From IMG/VR virus record IMGVR_UViG_3300010413_001187, positions 1-64,000 of that record: a stretch of 64,000 nt of DNA. One strand, written 5' to 3'. The notes beneath the pieces are model-generated. The model was given only the letters and a program-made list of their open reading frames with translations. It had not been told where the DNA came from and searched no databases. The first letter of the stretch is position 1, and every line of letters begins with the position of its first letter. Positions 1 to 9,971 of this stretch are shown in pieces. The position numbers and the translations under genes were made by a program. Origin of the DNA: a virus.

Positions 1-1374
1 ATGAATATTGAAGGAGTTAAACCTATTCTATTTAGTTTGGAATCAGGAACTATAAAGGTATATGATTCTAGGGACATTACTTATGAAGACACTTTAAATG
101 ACCCAAATGATCCAACATCTATATATGTGGATGGTAAAAGAATCTTACCGGATGAAACTGTTATACCCACAGAAGAGAATAGAGATTATCTGTATATAAC
201 CAGAGAAGATATTATAGATTCAGAAAATATGATAGTTATAAAAGGAGGGTTAAGTACTACCACAAATATAGAAACATTTATACCAATTCCTTGGGCTATA
301 CCTGAGCCAAAGAGCATTAGAAATGTCCCTCATACAAATGTTTGGACTCGTATAGATCAGCCATCATTGCCTTTCAATCTATCTAGCTTAGTGTATAAAA
401 TAAATGGAGAAACTCAAGATACGGAGGTGGTGGGGTCTTTTTATTACAATCCTGGGGTGGCCCAATTACTAAACATTCCTGGAGGAATTGAAATATTTTT
501 TGATCCTGAAGAGGATTTTGATCTAAATACTAGAGTAACTGTTGATATAATACTTAGCTGTTCACCATCCGTTAATAGGTGGGTTTATAGAGAATCGGGT
601 ACGTATTTAGCTGGAACAGAGTATATAAAATTAACTTCTAGTGGAACGGGGGATGCATTATATTATTTTCAGCCAGGAGGACAATTAATAATAGGACCAA
701 ATCCAGTTGGAGAGTGGGAAGTTAATACAGTTAGAGCTATTGTTTCTGAAGACGAAATAATGATATATCCTACTACATATGAGTTTGCTGACGGAGATCC
801 AGTACAATATACATATGATGATTATCCAGTAGAATTGAATTATTATTTTGATATAGTGGATGATTTTAAACCGCCAACATTTCATAATATATACCCTAGC
901 AATGGGACCATAAATATGGGGCGATTTAGATCTATAAGTTTTGAAATAAGAGACGAGGGTTTAGGAATAGACATAAGCACCTTAACTTTGACAGTAAATA
1001 ATTTGGTAGTAATACCACAAGAAGTTTATAAATATAGTGATCAATGGTATTTTGTAAGATGGACTCCAGAATATCCTTATTACTATAATGCAACTATTGA
1101 ATGTTTTGCAACTGTTTCAGATTTGTCTGACGCAAAAAATAGAGCATTCGAGACATGGAGTTTTAGTACTGCAGCTTCTGAGCTGCCTATGATAGATAAT
1201 CCAGAACCTTATTACTGTGCATTTCCAGTGCATCTTAATTCGGATATTCAATTAGATCTTTATGGAAGGGGCGGAGGAATAAGTGAGGATTCTATAGTAT
1301 TTACAGTTGATCAACATGAGTATGAAGTAGAAAAATATCCTAAAATCTATCGATTGAGGGACGAGGAGGATTAA
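1..1374 (+). CDS. Putative virion/tail protein with Ig-like region (5' end may be cut)
   Basis: The frame is open from the first base and reads 457 residues; the ATG at position 1 may be the true start or an internal Met, because nothing upstream is visible. Residues about 290-400 look like a bacterial Ig-like module: a PPTFHNIYPSNG lead-in, then a GLGID turn and alternating hydrophobic strands, as in the recurring Ig-like domains of adhesins and phage tail proteins. No enzyme motif, signal peptide or membrane segment is visible. The next gene starts 1 base after the stop, so the two are probably cotranscribed. The role as a tail or fibre component is inferred from the beta-rich composition and the giant adhesin-like genes that follow. 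Confidence 0.65.
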   Translation: MNIEGVKPILFSLESGTIKVYDSRDITYEDTLNDPNDPTSIYVDGKRILPDETVIPTEENRDYLYITREDIIDSENMIVIKGGLSTTTNIETFIPIPWAIPEPKSIRNVPHTNVWTRIDQPSLPFNLSSLVYKINGETQDTEVVGSFYYNPGVAQLLNIPGGIEIFFDPEEDFDLNTRVTVDIILSCSPSVNRWVYRESGTYLAGTEYIKLTSSGTGDALYYFQPGGQLIIGPNPVGEWEVNTVRAIVSEDEIMIYPTTYEFADGDPVQYTYDDYPVELNYYFDIVDDFKPPTFHNIYPSNGTINMGRFRSISFEIRDEGLGIDISTLTLTVNNLVVIPQEVYKYSDQWYFVRWTPEYPYYYNATIECFATVSDLSDAKNRAFETWSFSTAASELPMIDNPEPYYCAFPVHLNSDIQLDLYGRGGGISEDSIVFTVDQHEYEVEKYPKIYRLRDEED

Positions 1375-1375
1375 A

Positions 1376-2515
1376 ATGCAGATAGGTAAGATAAGTTCTT
1401 ATGATCTGGATAAAGTATTTACAGATTTTTATTATGAACTATCTGGTCATCGCTGGGATTATGTAACCCGTATTATTCATAATCAAGAACAAGTAATACG
1501 ATGTCAACTAAGAGATGATACAGCTAGTCCTAATGCAATTGTGAAGTATTGGAACATGGATGGTACCGAAGCTGCACAGTTTACTGTAGGCTCTGGTGGA
1601 GTACCCTACACTAACATATTGGATATGTCTTGGATTAATGATGAACAGAAGTTTGTCTATATACAACAACAAGCTGATCATTATAAGATTTATAGGTGTG
1701 CTTCCGATGGGGCTGCCCCAGAGTTAATGGTAGATAATTTTAATCCTTCAGAATTTGCTACTTGGACTACATCTTCTGGTAATGCATATGTGGCTATAAC
1801 TACTAGTGATGATGACACATATGTAAAGGTTAGCGGAACTTTATATAGAATTCCTCATTCCCTTACAGACGGTGGTACACAGGATTGGTCTTCTATTTCT
1901 TCTTCATGTTATTCTAATACAGGCGTATTCCATTATGGCAGTGGCTTAGAGTGTTACAATATGCAATATCAAACTGCTTCTGGTCTCGACGGATATATAT
2001 TGTATACTTGGTATGACAATAATATTGATACAGTTTATTTAAGATCCATTAGTGTCAGCGGAAGCAATATTTCTTATGCTTCTACACACTGGGCAATGCT
2101 TGATATACCAGAATATTCAAGTATTCAATATAAAATGTTTTTAAATCAATTAGATTCAGATTCATTGCATTTATTAACTAATTCTTATGTATCTGGTAAT
2201 ACCGTAACGAGTGGAGTAAGTCGTTTAGAGGTATTTAATATAGATGAATCGTTAGCAGCATTCTTGAATGTTAATTCTTCTGATACAGTGATGCCAGCCG
2301 GAATTGGAGCAACGGCAGATATTATAGCAGTGGTGGCTAATTGCTGGGGCACCACACTATCTGGTAAATTAGTACAATTCTGGGTATCTACCGGTGATGG
2401 TGGTGTATATCCAACATATGAATATACTGATGAAAACGGAAGGGCACAAACAACTTTTACTACTGGTGCAGTAGCAGGAGTAAGTAACGTTTCAGTAGTG
2501 GTAAATGAAGTCTAA
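1376..2515 (+). CDS. Putative tail-associated protein with C-terminal Big_1-like domain
   Basis: 379 residues. The N-terminal 290 or so are beta-rich with many Ser, Tyr and Asp residues and a repetitive WINDEQKFVYIQQ-type strand pattern that could be a propeller-like fold; I cannot assign it. The last 90 residues match the bacterial Ig-like domain 1 (invasin/intimin) pattern: an ATADIIAVVAN strand, a SGKLVQFWVSTGDGG strand, a YTDENGRAQTTFTTG segment and a final GVSNVSVVV strand. Such domains act as stalks on surface adhesins and phage fibres. The gene abuts its neighbours on both sides. A structural role is inference; the domain assignment is fairly strong. Confidence 0.65.
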   Translation: MQIGKISSYDLDKVFTDFYYELSGHRWDYVTRIIHNQEQVIRCQLRDDTASPNAIVKYWNMDGTEAAQFTVGSGGVPYTNILDMSWINDEQKFVYIQQQADHYKIYRCASDGAAPELMVDNFNPSEFATWTTSSGNAYVAITTSDDDTYVKVSGTLYRIPHSLTDGGTQDWSSISSSCYSNTGVFHYGSGLECYNMQYQTASGLDGYILYTWYDNNIDTVYLRSISVSGSNISYASTHWAMLDIPEYSSIQYKMFLNQLDSDSLHLLTNSYVSGNTVTSGVSRLEVFNIDESLAAFLNVNSSDTVMPAGIGATADIIAVVANCWGTTLSGKLVQFWVSTGDGGVYPTYEYTDENGRAQTTFTTGAVAGVSNVSVVVNEV

Positions 2516-5500
2516 ATGTCATGTTATTATACGTACAGCGGAGTTGTCAATGCTAGTGGCACACTTATGCCTGATGGTGAAACAACCGTATCAGGGGGCT
2601 GTGCTACATGCTCAGGAAGCCATGTTGTAAATTATACATGGGAATTTATAGTTCCATGCCCTAGTGCCGATTTTTCCCAATATCAAGGATCTCAAACCCC
2701 TAGTAGTATTCCAATAAAAATTAGAGGATCTTCTGACTCTGAAGCGGCAGGTATCACACCATCTGAAATAGGCAGAGGTCTAATTGCGTGGCATAAATTA
2801 GATGATTTAGGCAGTATTCAATATGACTCTTCTTCTAATAATCTGGATGCCACCGTCTATGGTGATGTGACTAATGTCTTAGCTAAGTCTGGGTATGGCA
2901 AACAAGTAGGTTCAGGGCCATATAGTTACATAAATGCTCCCATACCAACTCAATCTGGTAACCAATATATGATATCCTTTTGGATGAAGCCCACCGAATT
3001 ATTAACATCTGGAATAGAGGGTAACAATTTCATATTATTCAAATCTGAGTCATATAATGGAGACGATTTTGATCAGGTGTGGGATTATACAGATGCTTAT
3101 CAATATAGAGGGTGGACTGAAGGTGCTGTTGGTAATGATTTTGTTACTTGTTCTGCTGGACATAACGGAACATATCTTTTGGCTCAAGGAGCATCTAATA
3201 CTAATTGGGTAACTGCTAATTATACGGCTTCCACTTTATATTTTGAAATAGAAAAAACTAAAGAATGGGATATAGAAGTTAAATTTCTTTCTACACATTT
3301 AAATAATAATCAAGCTGTCGGACTAATCTTTACAAATAAATATACTTTAGGAGATCATTGTACCGTTTTATTGCAAGGTGTAGGTGGTGGTAGTTATGAT
3401 TATAGTGACAAATCTCCTACAATGACTAGTAATACCACACCCTCTGGCTGGGCTATAAGTTCTTCTAATAATGATGTAATTGCATTTCAAGTATTTGATG
3501 ATGTAGTGGATTATGATCAATATACGTCATTCTCTTACACTAATTTAACTGGTTATATAGGTAGTTATCAGCCTAATTATTCTTATAGAGTTGTTATATT
3601 TAATGTTAGAACAAATTATTCAGGAAATGCAATCAGAATAGAACTAAGATCAGGCTCAAATTTTACTACTGCAGTTGATTTTGATTATGTTTCTATAGTA
3701 AAACGAAGTGGTAGCACAGCAAATGGCACTCAAACACCCACTGAAGTTACTTTTGATGGAGGACAACATGGTTGTTATATAGCAAAAAATGCTACCAAAT
3801 GGAGTGATTGGATAACTTTTACTTTTGATGAGGCTTCTGATTATCTGGTAATTTTAGATTTGTCTTCGATGAGTCAATTTCCTGTAAGAAATTCTTCTTC
3901 TGACAGTAATGTGGGTGCTTATTATAGAAGTTCTTATGATTCATGGAATTTACAAAATGTAAGTGGTTTTTCATACTCATCAGGTTATGATTATTGGGTT
4001 CAAACTATACAAGTAAGACAGTATACTGCTTCAGGATGGGATTGTACTTCTTCTCTTCCACAATCCATAGCTATAGACTATACAGATTATGAGGAAATAA
4101 TTAATGCTTATAAATGGCAAGCGCCTTATTCAGATGATCGAAAAACACCTAGATCATGGTCCTTTTATGGTAGCACTATGGCCTCACCTGATATAAATGA
4201 CGATGATGACTGGGAAATACTTGATTCTGTAGGCGGTTATTCTGATCCAGGTGTGGGAGAATGGACAGAAACTTTTTCTTTTACAAATCATTCCATTGCA
4301 TATAGACATTACAGATTAAAAGTTACTGAAGTTAATACTATTGGTAGTCCATCATATACTGTACAAATAGCAGAAATAGAATTATATAATTTAGATCCAT
4401 CCAGTTCAGTTGGATATGTTAAGACTAAAACGGCAGATCTTTCGTATGATGATATCATTGATCTTACTATGCCAGATCAATTCACAGGTGAGATCGGTAC
4501 TTATTTATTCCAAATGGTAAAAAGAGGGGACACTATAAAATTTTATTTTAAAGATAATTATGGTTCATCTGTGGAAAAATTAACCCACGAATTTGATTGT
4601 TCATCATGGGGAAACGATATGTTGATAGGATTACAGAGCCGTAATTCTAGTGGTGCATCCCCTTCAGTTCAATTCGATTATTTAAAATTTGGAAAAGGAC
4701 AGAAACCAGTCGATCTGGGTGAGACAACAGAGTCTGGTAGATTAGTGATAGCTTACAATGAATTGGATAATTCAGATGAGATAACTGAAAGAACAGACAG
4801 TAGATTTTGGGGGTACACTGATTATGGTGAACCGGCCTATGGTACAGCAACTTTTTATTGGGATCCTGATACTTGGTATCTGATGCAGTTTGGATTGGAT
4901 CCTGAAAATAATGAGATATGTTGGTGGGTTAATGGCACTAAAGAAAGAGGTATATCAATAGGGACAGGCTCAGTTCCTATACAATCTATAACTTCATTAG
5001 GTATTAATTATTTTGATCCTGCTATGAATGCCCCAAGCGGGTTAGTAATATTAGATGAGGTTTCTCATTGGAATAGATGGTTAAGCGCAGAAGAAATTCT
5101 TAAATTATTGAGCAAATTATCGCAAGCTGCTTGGTTTTATTCTACTGATTATATTCAATCCAGTGAGAATGTTTCAGACTATTATATCACTTTATCTGGT
5201 TCATATTCCCAGTGGGATTGGATACTCCCATATTATATAGGATATACATTACCTGGAGATGATGCTCATGCCTTTAAAGTTGGCATTAGACAAGGAATAG
5301 ATTCTTTGGAAGGTCACGCAGAATTTGATGCTATTAGTTTTAGAATAGAAAAAACTGTCAGATTACATACATGGGAATTAGAGGAAACTGTAGAAAAAAT
5401 AACTAGATGTTCCAGCGGATGGATAGCTAATAATTTGGGTTGTTATTCTTGCCCAGAGCATGCTGCTTGTTTCTGTGATGTGAGGGGGAATATAAGTGTT

Positions 5501-8500
5501 AATCTTATGGAATTTAATTGGCCTTCCACTGATGTCCTTATGTATGAATATTTTGATTTTATAACATTTGAGGAATATATAACATCTATAGATCCAGAAC
5601 CTGACAGTGAGATTACTTTCAGAACTTTAGATATAGTAGGCCCACAAGTTAGTCAATCGGTACCAGAAAATAATGCTAGAATGATACATCCAGAATTCTT
5701 ATGGAGTCCGAATGAAGAACATTCAATATGTCTGCAAGAATATGGTTCAGATATTGTCGGTTATCGTACAAGAGTATGGATTAAACACACTAGACAGGGA
5801 TATAATAGTTATGTAGCTGAGGATAATTTCTCATTTTATACAATGGATTTTACGGATATTAGAACTATATCTAATACAGATTATCTCGGAGTATACTTTA
5901 CTGTATTACCAGAAGACCCTGGAATACACGAATTATTAATAGAATTAACAGCGGTTCCTGATGAGAGTTTAGTATGGAATAATGAACGATATTCCCACGG
6001 ATGGAAAATAGTAAATTTTGAAAATGCAAATATATTTAGAGCTAATGAAGACTTTAGTAGCAAGGTTACCTTAGATTATGCTGATATAGTAGCTTCTGGT
6101 GTGTATGGTTCTTTTACTACATCAGGAATAGATTCGAGTCTAGCACATATTCAAACTGCAGGAATACATTTTGATCCATCATGTGAAGTATATGGTTCTC
6201 AATTGTTAGAGATTAGCACTTCCAGTGGTGTATGGAATACAGAAGAACAGACTGCTCCCTTTGCTTTTTGGACGATCCCAAATAATCCTGCACTAGAGGG
6301 TTGGGAAATAAAGACAGAGGTATATGCCACTAGAACGGGGGATCAGAGACAACAAAGTGCTGGACTGATGGTCACCACAAGAAATAATCCGGATATATTC
6401 TATCAGCTATTATTAACATCTAGTGGTATTTGTGTTGAATCACATGAAACAATAGCTTTTCCACCCACACAAGCAACAGAATTGGAATGGTGGGAGACAG
6501 TATTACTAAGAATTTCTAAAGATGATACTCTATTAAGATTCCATTGGTCCCAAGATGATGAAACGTGGAATGAAGTTTATCCAATTAATAATTATGATAA
6601 GATGACTCCTAATATGACTTCTAATTCTACTCCAGCTCCATATTCTTGTTCAGCTAGCAGTGAATACAGTACAAGCTGGTCACCTTGGAGAGCATTTACA
6701 CCAGGAAACAATGGGTGGCATGGAGTTAGTGGTGCTTCATTTCCTCAGTGGATAAGGTTCAATTTTCCCACTCCCGTGGCTATTTTATTTTATAGATTAC
6801 TGGCTAGAGATGACCCACACTGGGATTGGAGAAATTTTCCTAAGAATTTTTCTTTACAAGGCTATAATGAAACAGAGGAAGAATGGGAAACAATAGACAC
6901 TAGAACAAATGTTTATGACCCAGGCCAGGACTCATGGTATCCAACTAGGGGCTATATGCTAGTGCAAACACCTAAACCCTACAAATCATATAGATTATAT
7001 GTAACTGCTTCTAATAATACAAATGTATGTATACAAGAAATAGAATATATTGGTGGGGGAGAAGTATCTTTTGATTTGGAATCAGATTTATTAGCTGGTC
7101 CGATAGTTATATCCGATAGAAATGTATTTATTCCCTATAAAATAGCTAATCAAACTCCTGTTTTGACTAGTAATTCTGCTCCGTCACCCTATGCAGCTGC
7201 AGCCAGTTCAGAGTATACTGGTAATCAAGGGTATGCATTCAGAGCATGGGACAATGATGGTGCCTACTATAAGTCTTGGATAGCTGATGATGGTGGTAAT
7301 TCTAGTCCAGATTGGGTACGTCTAGACTATGGAAGCAGTAATAAAAAGAGAATAATAGGATATAGACTCAGAGGAACTTATGGAGAAGGAAGTAGTTGGG
7401 CTGGATGGGATCCTGTAGCTTGGCAATTACAGGGGTCTAACAATGCATCAGATTGGTATATTCTAGATACTAGGGATTTCTTACGACGAGCAGCTGAATA
7501 TTATGAAGGAGCATGGTATCCTTACCCAGAAGGAGATTATTTTTGGTTCACAAACACTACTTATTATAGGTACTATAGATTATATGTTAAAGCAACAGGA
7601 ACCAACTTAACCTATTCAGCACCATATTCTGCCACACGAGCAATACAATTCATTGGTGTTACTGAGGATGAAACTTATGAATATATTTCTGCAGAAATTA
7701 CCGCTCAATTTTTATTTGTTAAATTTGAATCTTCATATAGTTCAATAGATGTCGGTATATCTGATGAGGGTTGGGAATTATTATTAGAGGGTAAAAATGC
7801 TTTAAGCTCGCCCGAGAGTTCTATGGATACTAGATTTGAGGAAATTTCCGCTAGTAAATATTATTTATATTACAGTCCACAGGAAGATAAACCTTTATTA
7901 GGCGGTGATCAAGTTTATTTAAGAATTCAAATTGAGGATGAACCAAGTATAAAAATAGATTATACATTAACTGATAATATTACTTTATGGTTAAATGCAG
8001 AAGGATTACCTGATGGACAGATAGCAACAAGCGCTTTTGGTGAGATAGAAGCATCTGGTATTTATACACAATTAGATTATTCAGCTAATAATTACAGGAT
8101 ATATTCTTCTTCTAATAATATTGTGATTTCTTATGATGAAAGGTGGGAAGGGCAGGCTGCTTTTGATAAACCAGCATCTAGCAATCTGTATACACCAGAT
8201 GCAATAAATATTAATGTGGATGATGATAATTGGACATTTCATATGTGGGTTTATCCTAGTGCTGCCTTAAATGGTGAAATAATTAGATTTAAACGAGAAG
8301 ACGAAACTGATGCAGTAAGAATTGATATAAACTCTAGTTACTTCAAATATTATGAGTATGATATTACTGGTAACAATCCTACTCTAATTGGCAGTAGCGG
8401 TCCACATTCTTTTTCTACTGACGAATGGCAACACGTCGCGGTTGTAAAGAAGGATAATTTCTTATATTCGTTCCTAGACGGAAGAAAATCTTTTTATGAT

Positions 8501-9916
8501 TATAATGGCGGTCTATCTACTTCGTCATCTTCTAACACACTACTACAAATAGGTGAATCTATAAACGGATATTTAGATCAAATTATAGTTGAATCAGGAA
8601 CTAGATGGATAGGTGATTTTATATTAAATAGTAAATATGATCAAATAATATCATACAAAATAGTTGATAATTATGATCTAAATATTGATTTTGATATAGA
8701 TATTGATACAGAAGCTCCTGTTGCTTTACCAGTAGAACCATATCATACTTCTTCAGGAATATGTCCTGCATCAGGTATAACTTTTGATGTATTAGATGAT
8801 TTCTCTGGTGTCTATTGGAATAGTCTAATAATAACAATAGATAATATCACAGTATATTCAGGAGGAGCGGATTTAACTGAATTCTATTGGGATCGCGGTT
8901 CTTTGGAATGGCAGACAAGGGGACAAGAAGACGGCGAATGGTTAGGACTGAATGCTGATACTACACGTTCGAGCGGAATAAATCAATTATTATACCCACC
9001 AGGAACAGCATATAGTGGGAGTGGTGCTTGGGGGCGAAGATTTACTTATAATGTTCCTGATCATACAGAAATTCAATACTTTGGCAAAAGAGTTAATGTA
9101 CATATAGAAGGAAACGATAGTATAGGATATTTATCACAATTTGATGAATTAATACCAAATGAGTTCTCTTATGATTATTATTTTGATATGATTTCGAATG
9201 ATAACATAAGATTTGGAAATTTTTGGTTAAACCAGAGGGAGTCTGAGAGAATAGATATTCTAACTGCCCAAGGGCGCTATTTCTTTGTTGATATGTGGGA
9301 CCTAAACTATCCTACAACTGATTTAGTAGAAGAAGAATGTACATTAACTGCTTCAGATGGGGTGCAAACTGTTACGTGTTCTGGTATATGGTTTACAACC
9401 TATTCAGGCATGGGTGGGCTAACTCCTTCTGGAGTTTTGGTGCATCGTATGCATTATAATCCGGAGAATGATTATAATTGGACAGGACACAGGACTATAG
9501 CCTTTACAGTTAGAGCTTATAATGATGATCCTCTTTGTGATGTTTATAATGAACAAACTTATAAGCTAGTTTATGGGTGGGAGATTTACTGGCATCATGC
9601 TGCTAATAAATATGATCCTTTTGATTTTAACAAACATTTGCCAGTATTTGTAGCAGCTAAAACATATGAGTTTGTTCCTTCGCAGTTTGCTCGTTCTTAT
9701 ATGATTTGGACTTCTCCTGGATATCAACAGGATTTTAGAATATTTTTAAAGATCCCACCTAAACCATATGAAGATTTAGGTGTGGGTATTTTGGCACAAA
9801 GCCAATATTTACAATATAGCGAGGATGTCACTGTCGAAGTTGAATGTAGTGATTTGGATGGTAATGAACTCATCTATTCATGGACGTTTACGACAGAAGA
9901 CAAGCCTCAAAATTAA
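2516..9916 (+). CDS. Giant multidomain adhesin-like virion protein (2466 aa)
   Basis: A mosaic of carbohydrate-binding-type beta-sandwich modules. LamG/concanavalin-like segments lie at about residues 88-165, 740-870 and 1896-2035 (the last with the DEWQHVAVVK and GYLDQIIV hallmarks). F5/8 type C (discoidin)-like segments lie at about 525-625, 1362-1520 and 1545-1725, each with a W-x-L-x-G-strand and an RxYRLxV strand near the end. An Ig-like segment starts near 2062 with DTEAPVALPVEP. A cluster of seven Cys lies at about 964-990. No protease or glycosidase active site is evident. The start overlaps nothing and follows the previous stop directly. Likely a tail fibre, baseplate or capsid-decorating adhesin that binds surface glycans; this is inferred from module types, not from homology to a named phage protein. 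Confidence 0.7.
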   Translation: MSCYYTYSGVVNASGTLMPDGETTVSGGCATCSGSHVVNYTWEFIVPCPSADFSQYQGSQTPSSIPIKIRGSSDSEAAGITPSEIGRGLIAWHKLDDLGSIQYDSSSNNLDATVYGDVTNVLAKSGYGKQVGSGPYSYINAPIPTQSGNQYMISFWMKPTELLTSGIEGNNFILFKSESYNGDDFDQVWDYTDAYQYRGWTEGAVGNDFVTCSAGHNGTYLLAQGASNTNWVTANYTASTLYFEIEKTKEWDIEVKFLSTHLNNNQAVGLIFTNKYTLGDHCTVLLQGVGGGSYDYSDKSPTMTSNTTPSGWAISSSNNDVIAFQVFDDVVDYDQYTSFSYTNLTGYIGSYQPNYSYRVVIFNVRTNYSGNAIRIELRSGSNFTTAVDFDYVSIVKRSGSTANGTQTPTEVTFDGGQHGCYIAKNATKWSDWITFTFDEASDYLVILDLSSMSQFPVRNSSSDSNVGAYYRSSYDSWNLQNVSGFSYSSGYDYWVQTIQVRQYTASGWDCTSSLPQSIAIDYTDYEEIINAYKWQAPYSDDRKTPRSWSFYGSTMASPDINDDDDWEILDSVGGYSDPGVGEWTETFSFTNHSIAYRHYRLKVTEVNTIGSPSYTVQIAEIELYNLDPSSSVGYVKTKTADLSYDDIIDLTMPDQFTGEIGTYLFQMVKRGDTIKFYFKDNYGSSVEKLTHEFDCSSWGNDMLIGLQSRNSSGASPSVQFDYLKFGKGQKPVDLGETTESGRLVIAYNELDNSDEITERTDSRFWGYTDYGEPAYGTATFYWDPDTWYLMQFGLDPENNEICWWVNGTKERGISIGTGSVPIQSITSLGINYFDPAMNAPSGLVILDEVSHWNRWLSAEEILKLLSKLSQAAWFYSTDYIQSSENVSDYYITLSGSYSQWDWILPYYIGYTLPGDDAHAFKVGIRQGIDSLEGHAEFDAISFRIEKTVRLHTWELEETVEKITRCSSGWIANNLGCYSCPEHAACFCDVRGNISVNLMEFNWPSTDVLMYEYFDFITFEEYITSIDPEPDSEITFRTLDIVGPQVSQSVPENNARMIHPEFLWSPNEEHSICLQEYGSDIVGYRTRVWIKHTRQGYNSYVAEDNFSFYTMDFTDIRTISNTDYLGVYFTVLPEDPGIHELLIELTAVPDESLVWNNERYSHGWKIVNFENANIFRANEDFSSKVTLDYADIVASGVYGSFTTSGIDSSLAHIQTAGIHFDPSCEVYGSQLLEISTSSGVWNTEEQTAPFAFWTIPNNPALEGWEIKTEVYATRTGDQRQQSAGLMVTTRNNPDIFYQLLLTSSGICVESHETIAFPPTQATELEWWETVLLRISKDDTLLRFHWSQDDETWNEVYPINNYDKMTPNMTSNSTPAPYSCSASSEYSTSWSPWRAFTPGNNGWHGVSGASFPQWIRFNFPTPVAILFYRLLARDDPHWDWRNFPKNFSLQGYNETEEEWETIDTRTNVYDPGQDSWYPTRGYMLVQTPKPYKSYRLYVTASNNTNVCIQEIEYIGGGEVSFDLESDLLAGPIVISDRNVFIPYKIANQTPVLTSNSAPSPYAAAASSEYTGNQGYAFRAWDNDGAYYKSWIADDGGNSSPDWVRLDYGSSNKKRIIGYRLRGTYGEGSSWAGWDPVAWQLQGSNNASDWYILDTRDFLRRAAEYYEGAWYPYPEGDYFWFTNTTYYRYYRLYVKATGTNLTYSAPYSATRAIQFIGVTEDETYEYISAEITAQFLFVKFESSYSSIDVGISDEGWELLLEGKNALSSPESSMDTRFEEISASKYYLYYSPQEDKPLLGGDQVYLRIQIEDEPSIKIDYTLTDNITLWLNAEGLPDGQIATSAFGEIEASGIYTQLDYSANNYRIYSSSNNIVISYDERWEGQAAFDKPASSNLYTPDAININVDDDNWTFHMWVYPSAALNGEIIRFKREDETDAVRIDINSSYFKYYEYDITGNNPTLIGSSGPHSFSTDEWQHVAVVKKDNFLYSFLDGRKSFYDYNGGLSTSSSSNTLLQIGESINGYLDQIIVESGTRWIGDFILNSKYDQIISYKIVDNYDLNIDFDIDIDTEAPVALPVEPYHTSSGICPASGITFDVLDDFSGVYWNSLIITIDNITVYSGGADLTEFYWDRGSLEWQTRGQEDGEWLGLNADTTRSSGINQLLYPPGTAYSGSGAWGRRFTYNVPDHTEIQYFGKRVNVHIEGNDSIGYLSQFDELIPNEFSYDYYFDMISNDNIRFGNFWLNQRESERIDILTAQGRYFFVDMWDLNYPTTDLVEEECTLTASDGVQTVTCSGIWFTTYSGMGGLTPSGVLVHRMHYNPENDYNWTGHRTIAFTVRAYNDDPLCDVYNEQTYKLVYGWEIYWHHAANKYDPFDFNKHLPVFVAAKTYEFVPSQFARSYMIWTSPGYQQDFRIFLKIPPKPYEDLGVGILAQSQYLQYSEDVTVEVECSDLDGNELIYSWTFTTEDKPQN

Positions 9917-9920
9917 CTAG

Positions 9921-9941
9921 CCTGCTTTGTAGTTTAGCAGG
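9921..9941 (+). other. Small stem-loop in the intergenic gap
   Basis: CCTGCT at 9921-9926 pairs with AGCAGG at 9936-9941 across a 9-base loop. It lies in the only sizeable gap of the structural block (9917-9971), just after the stop of the 2466-residue protein and 16 bases before the GGAGGG ribosome binding site (9958-9963) of the next gene. No T-run follows the stem, so it is not a canonical Rho-independent terminator. It could be an RNA-processing or mRNA-stability element. The pairing is seen directly; any function is unknown. Confidence 0.4.
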
Positions 9942-9971
9942 TATCACTATATAATTTGGAGGGTTTATATA

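Noticed and set aside
9921-9941. Stem-loop considered as a Rho-independent terminator
   Set aside because: The stem is only six base pairs and the sequence after it (TATCACTATATAATTT) has no continuous T-run. I list it as a stem-loop of unknown role.
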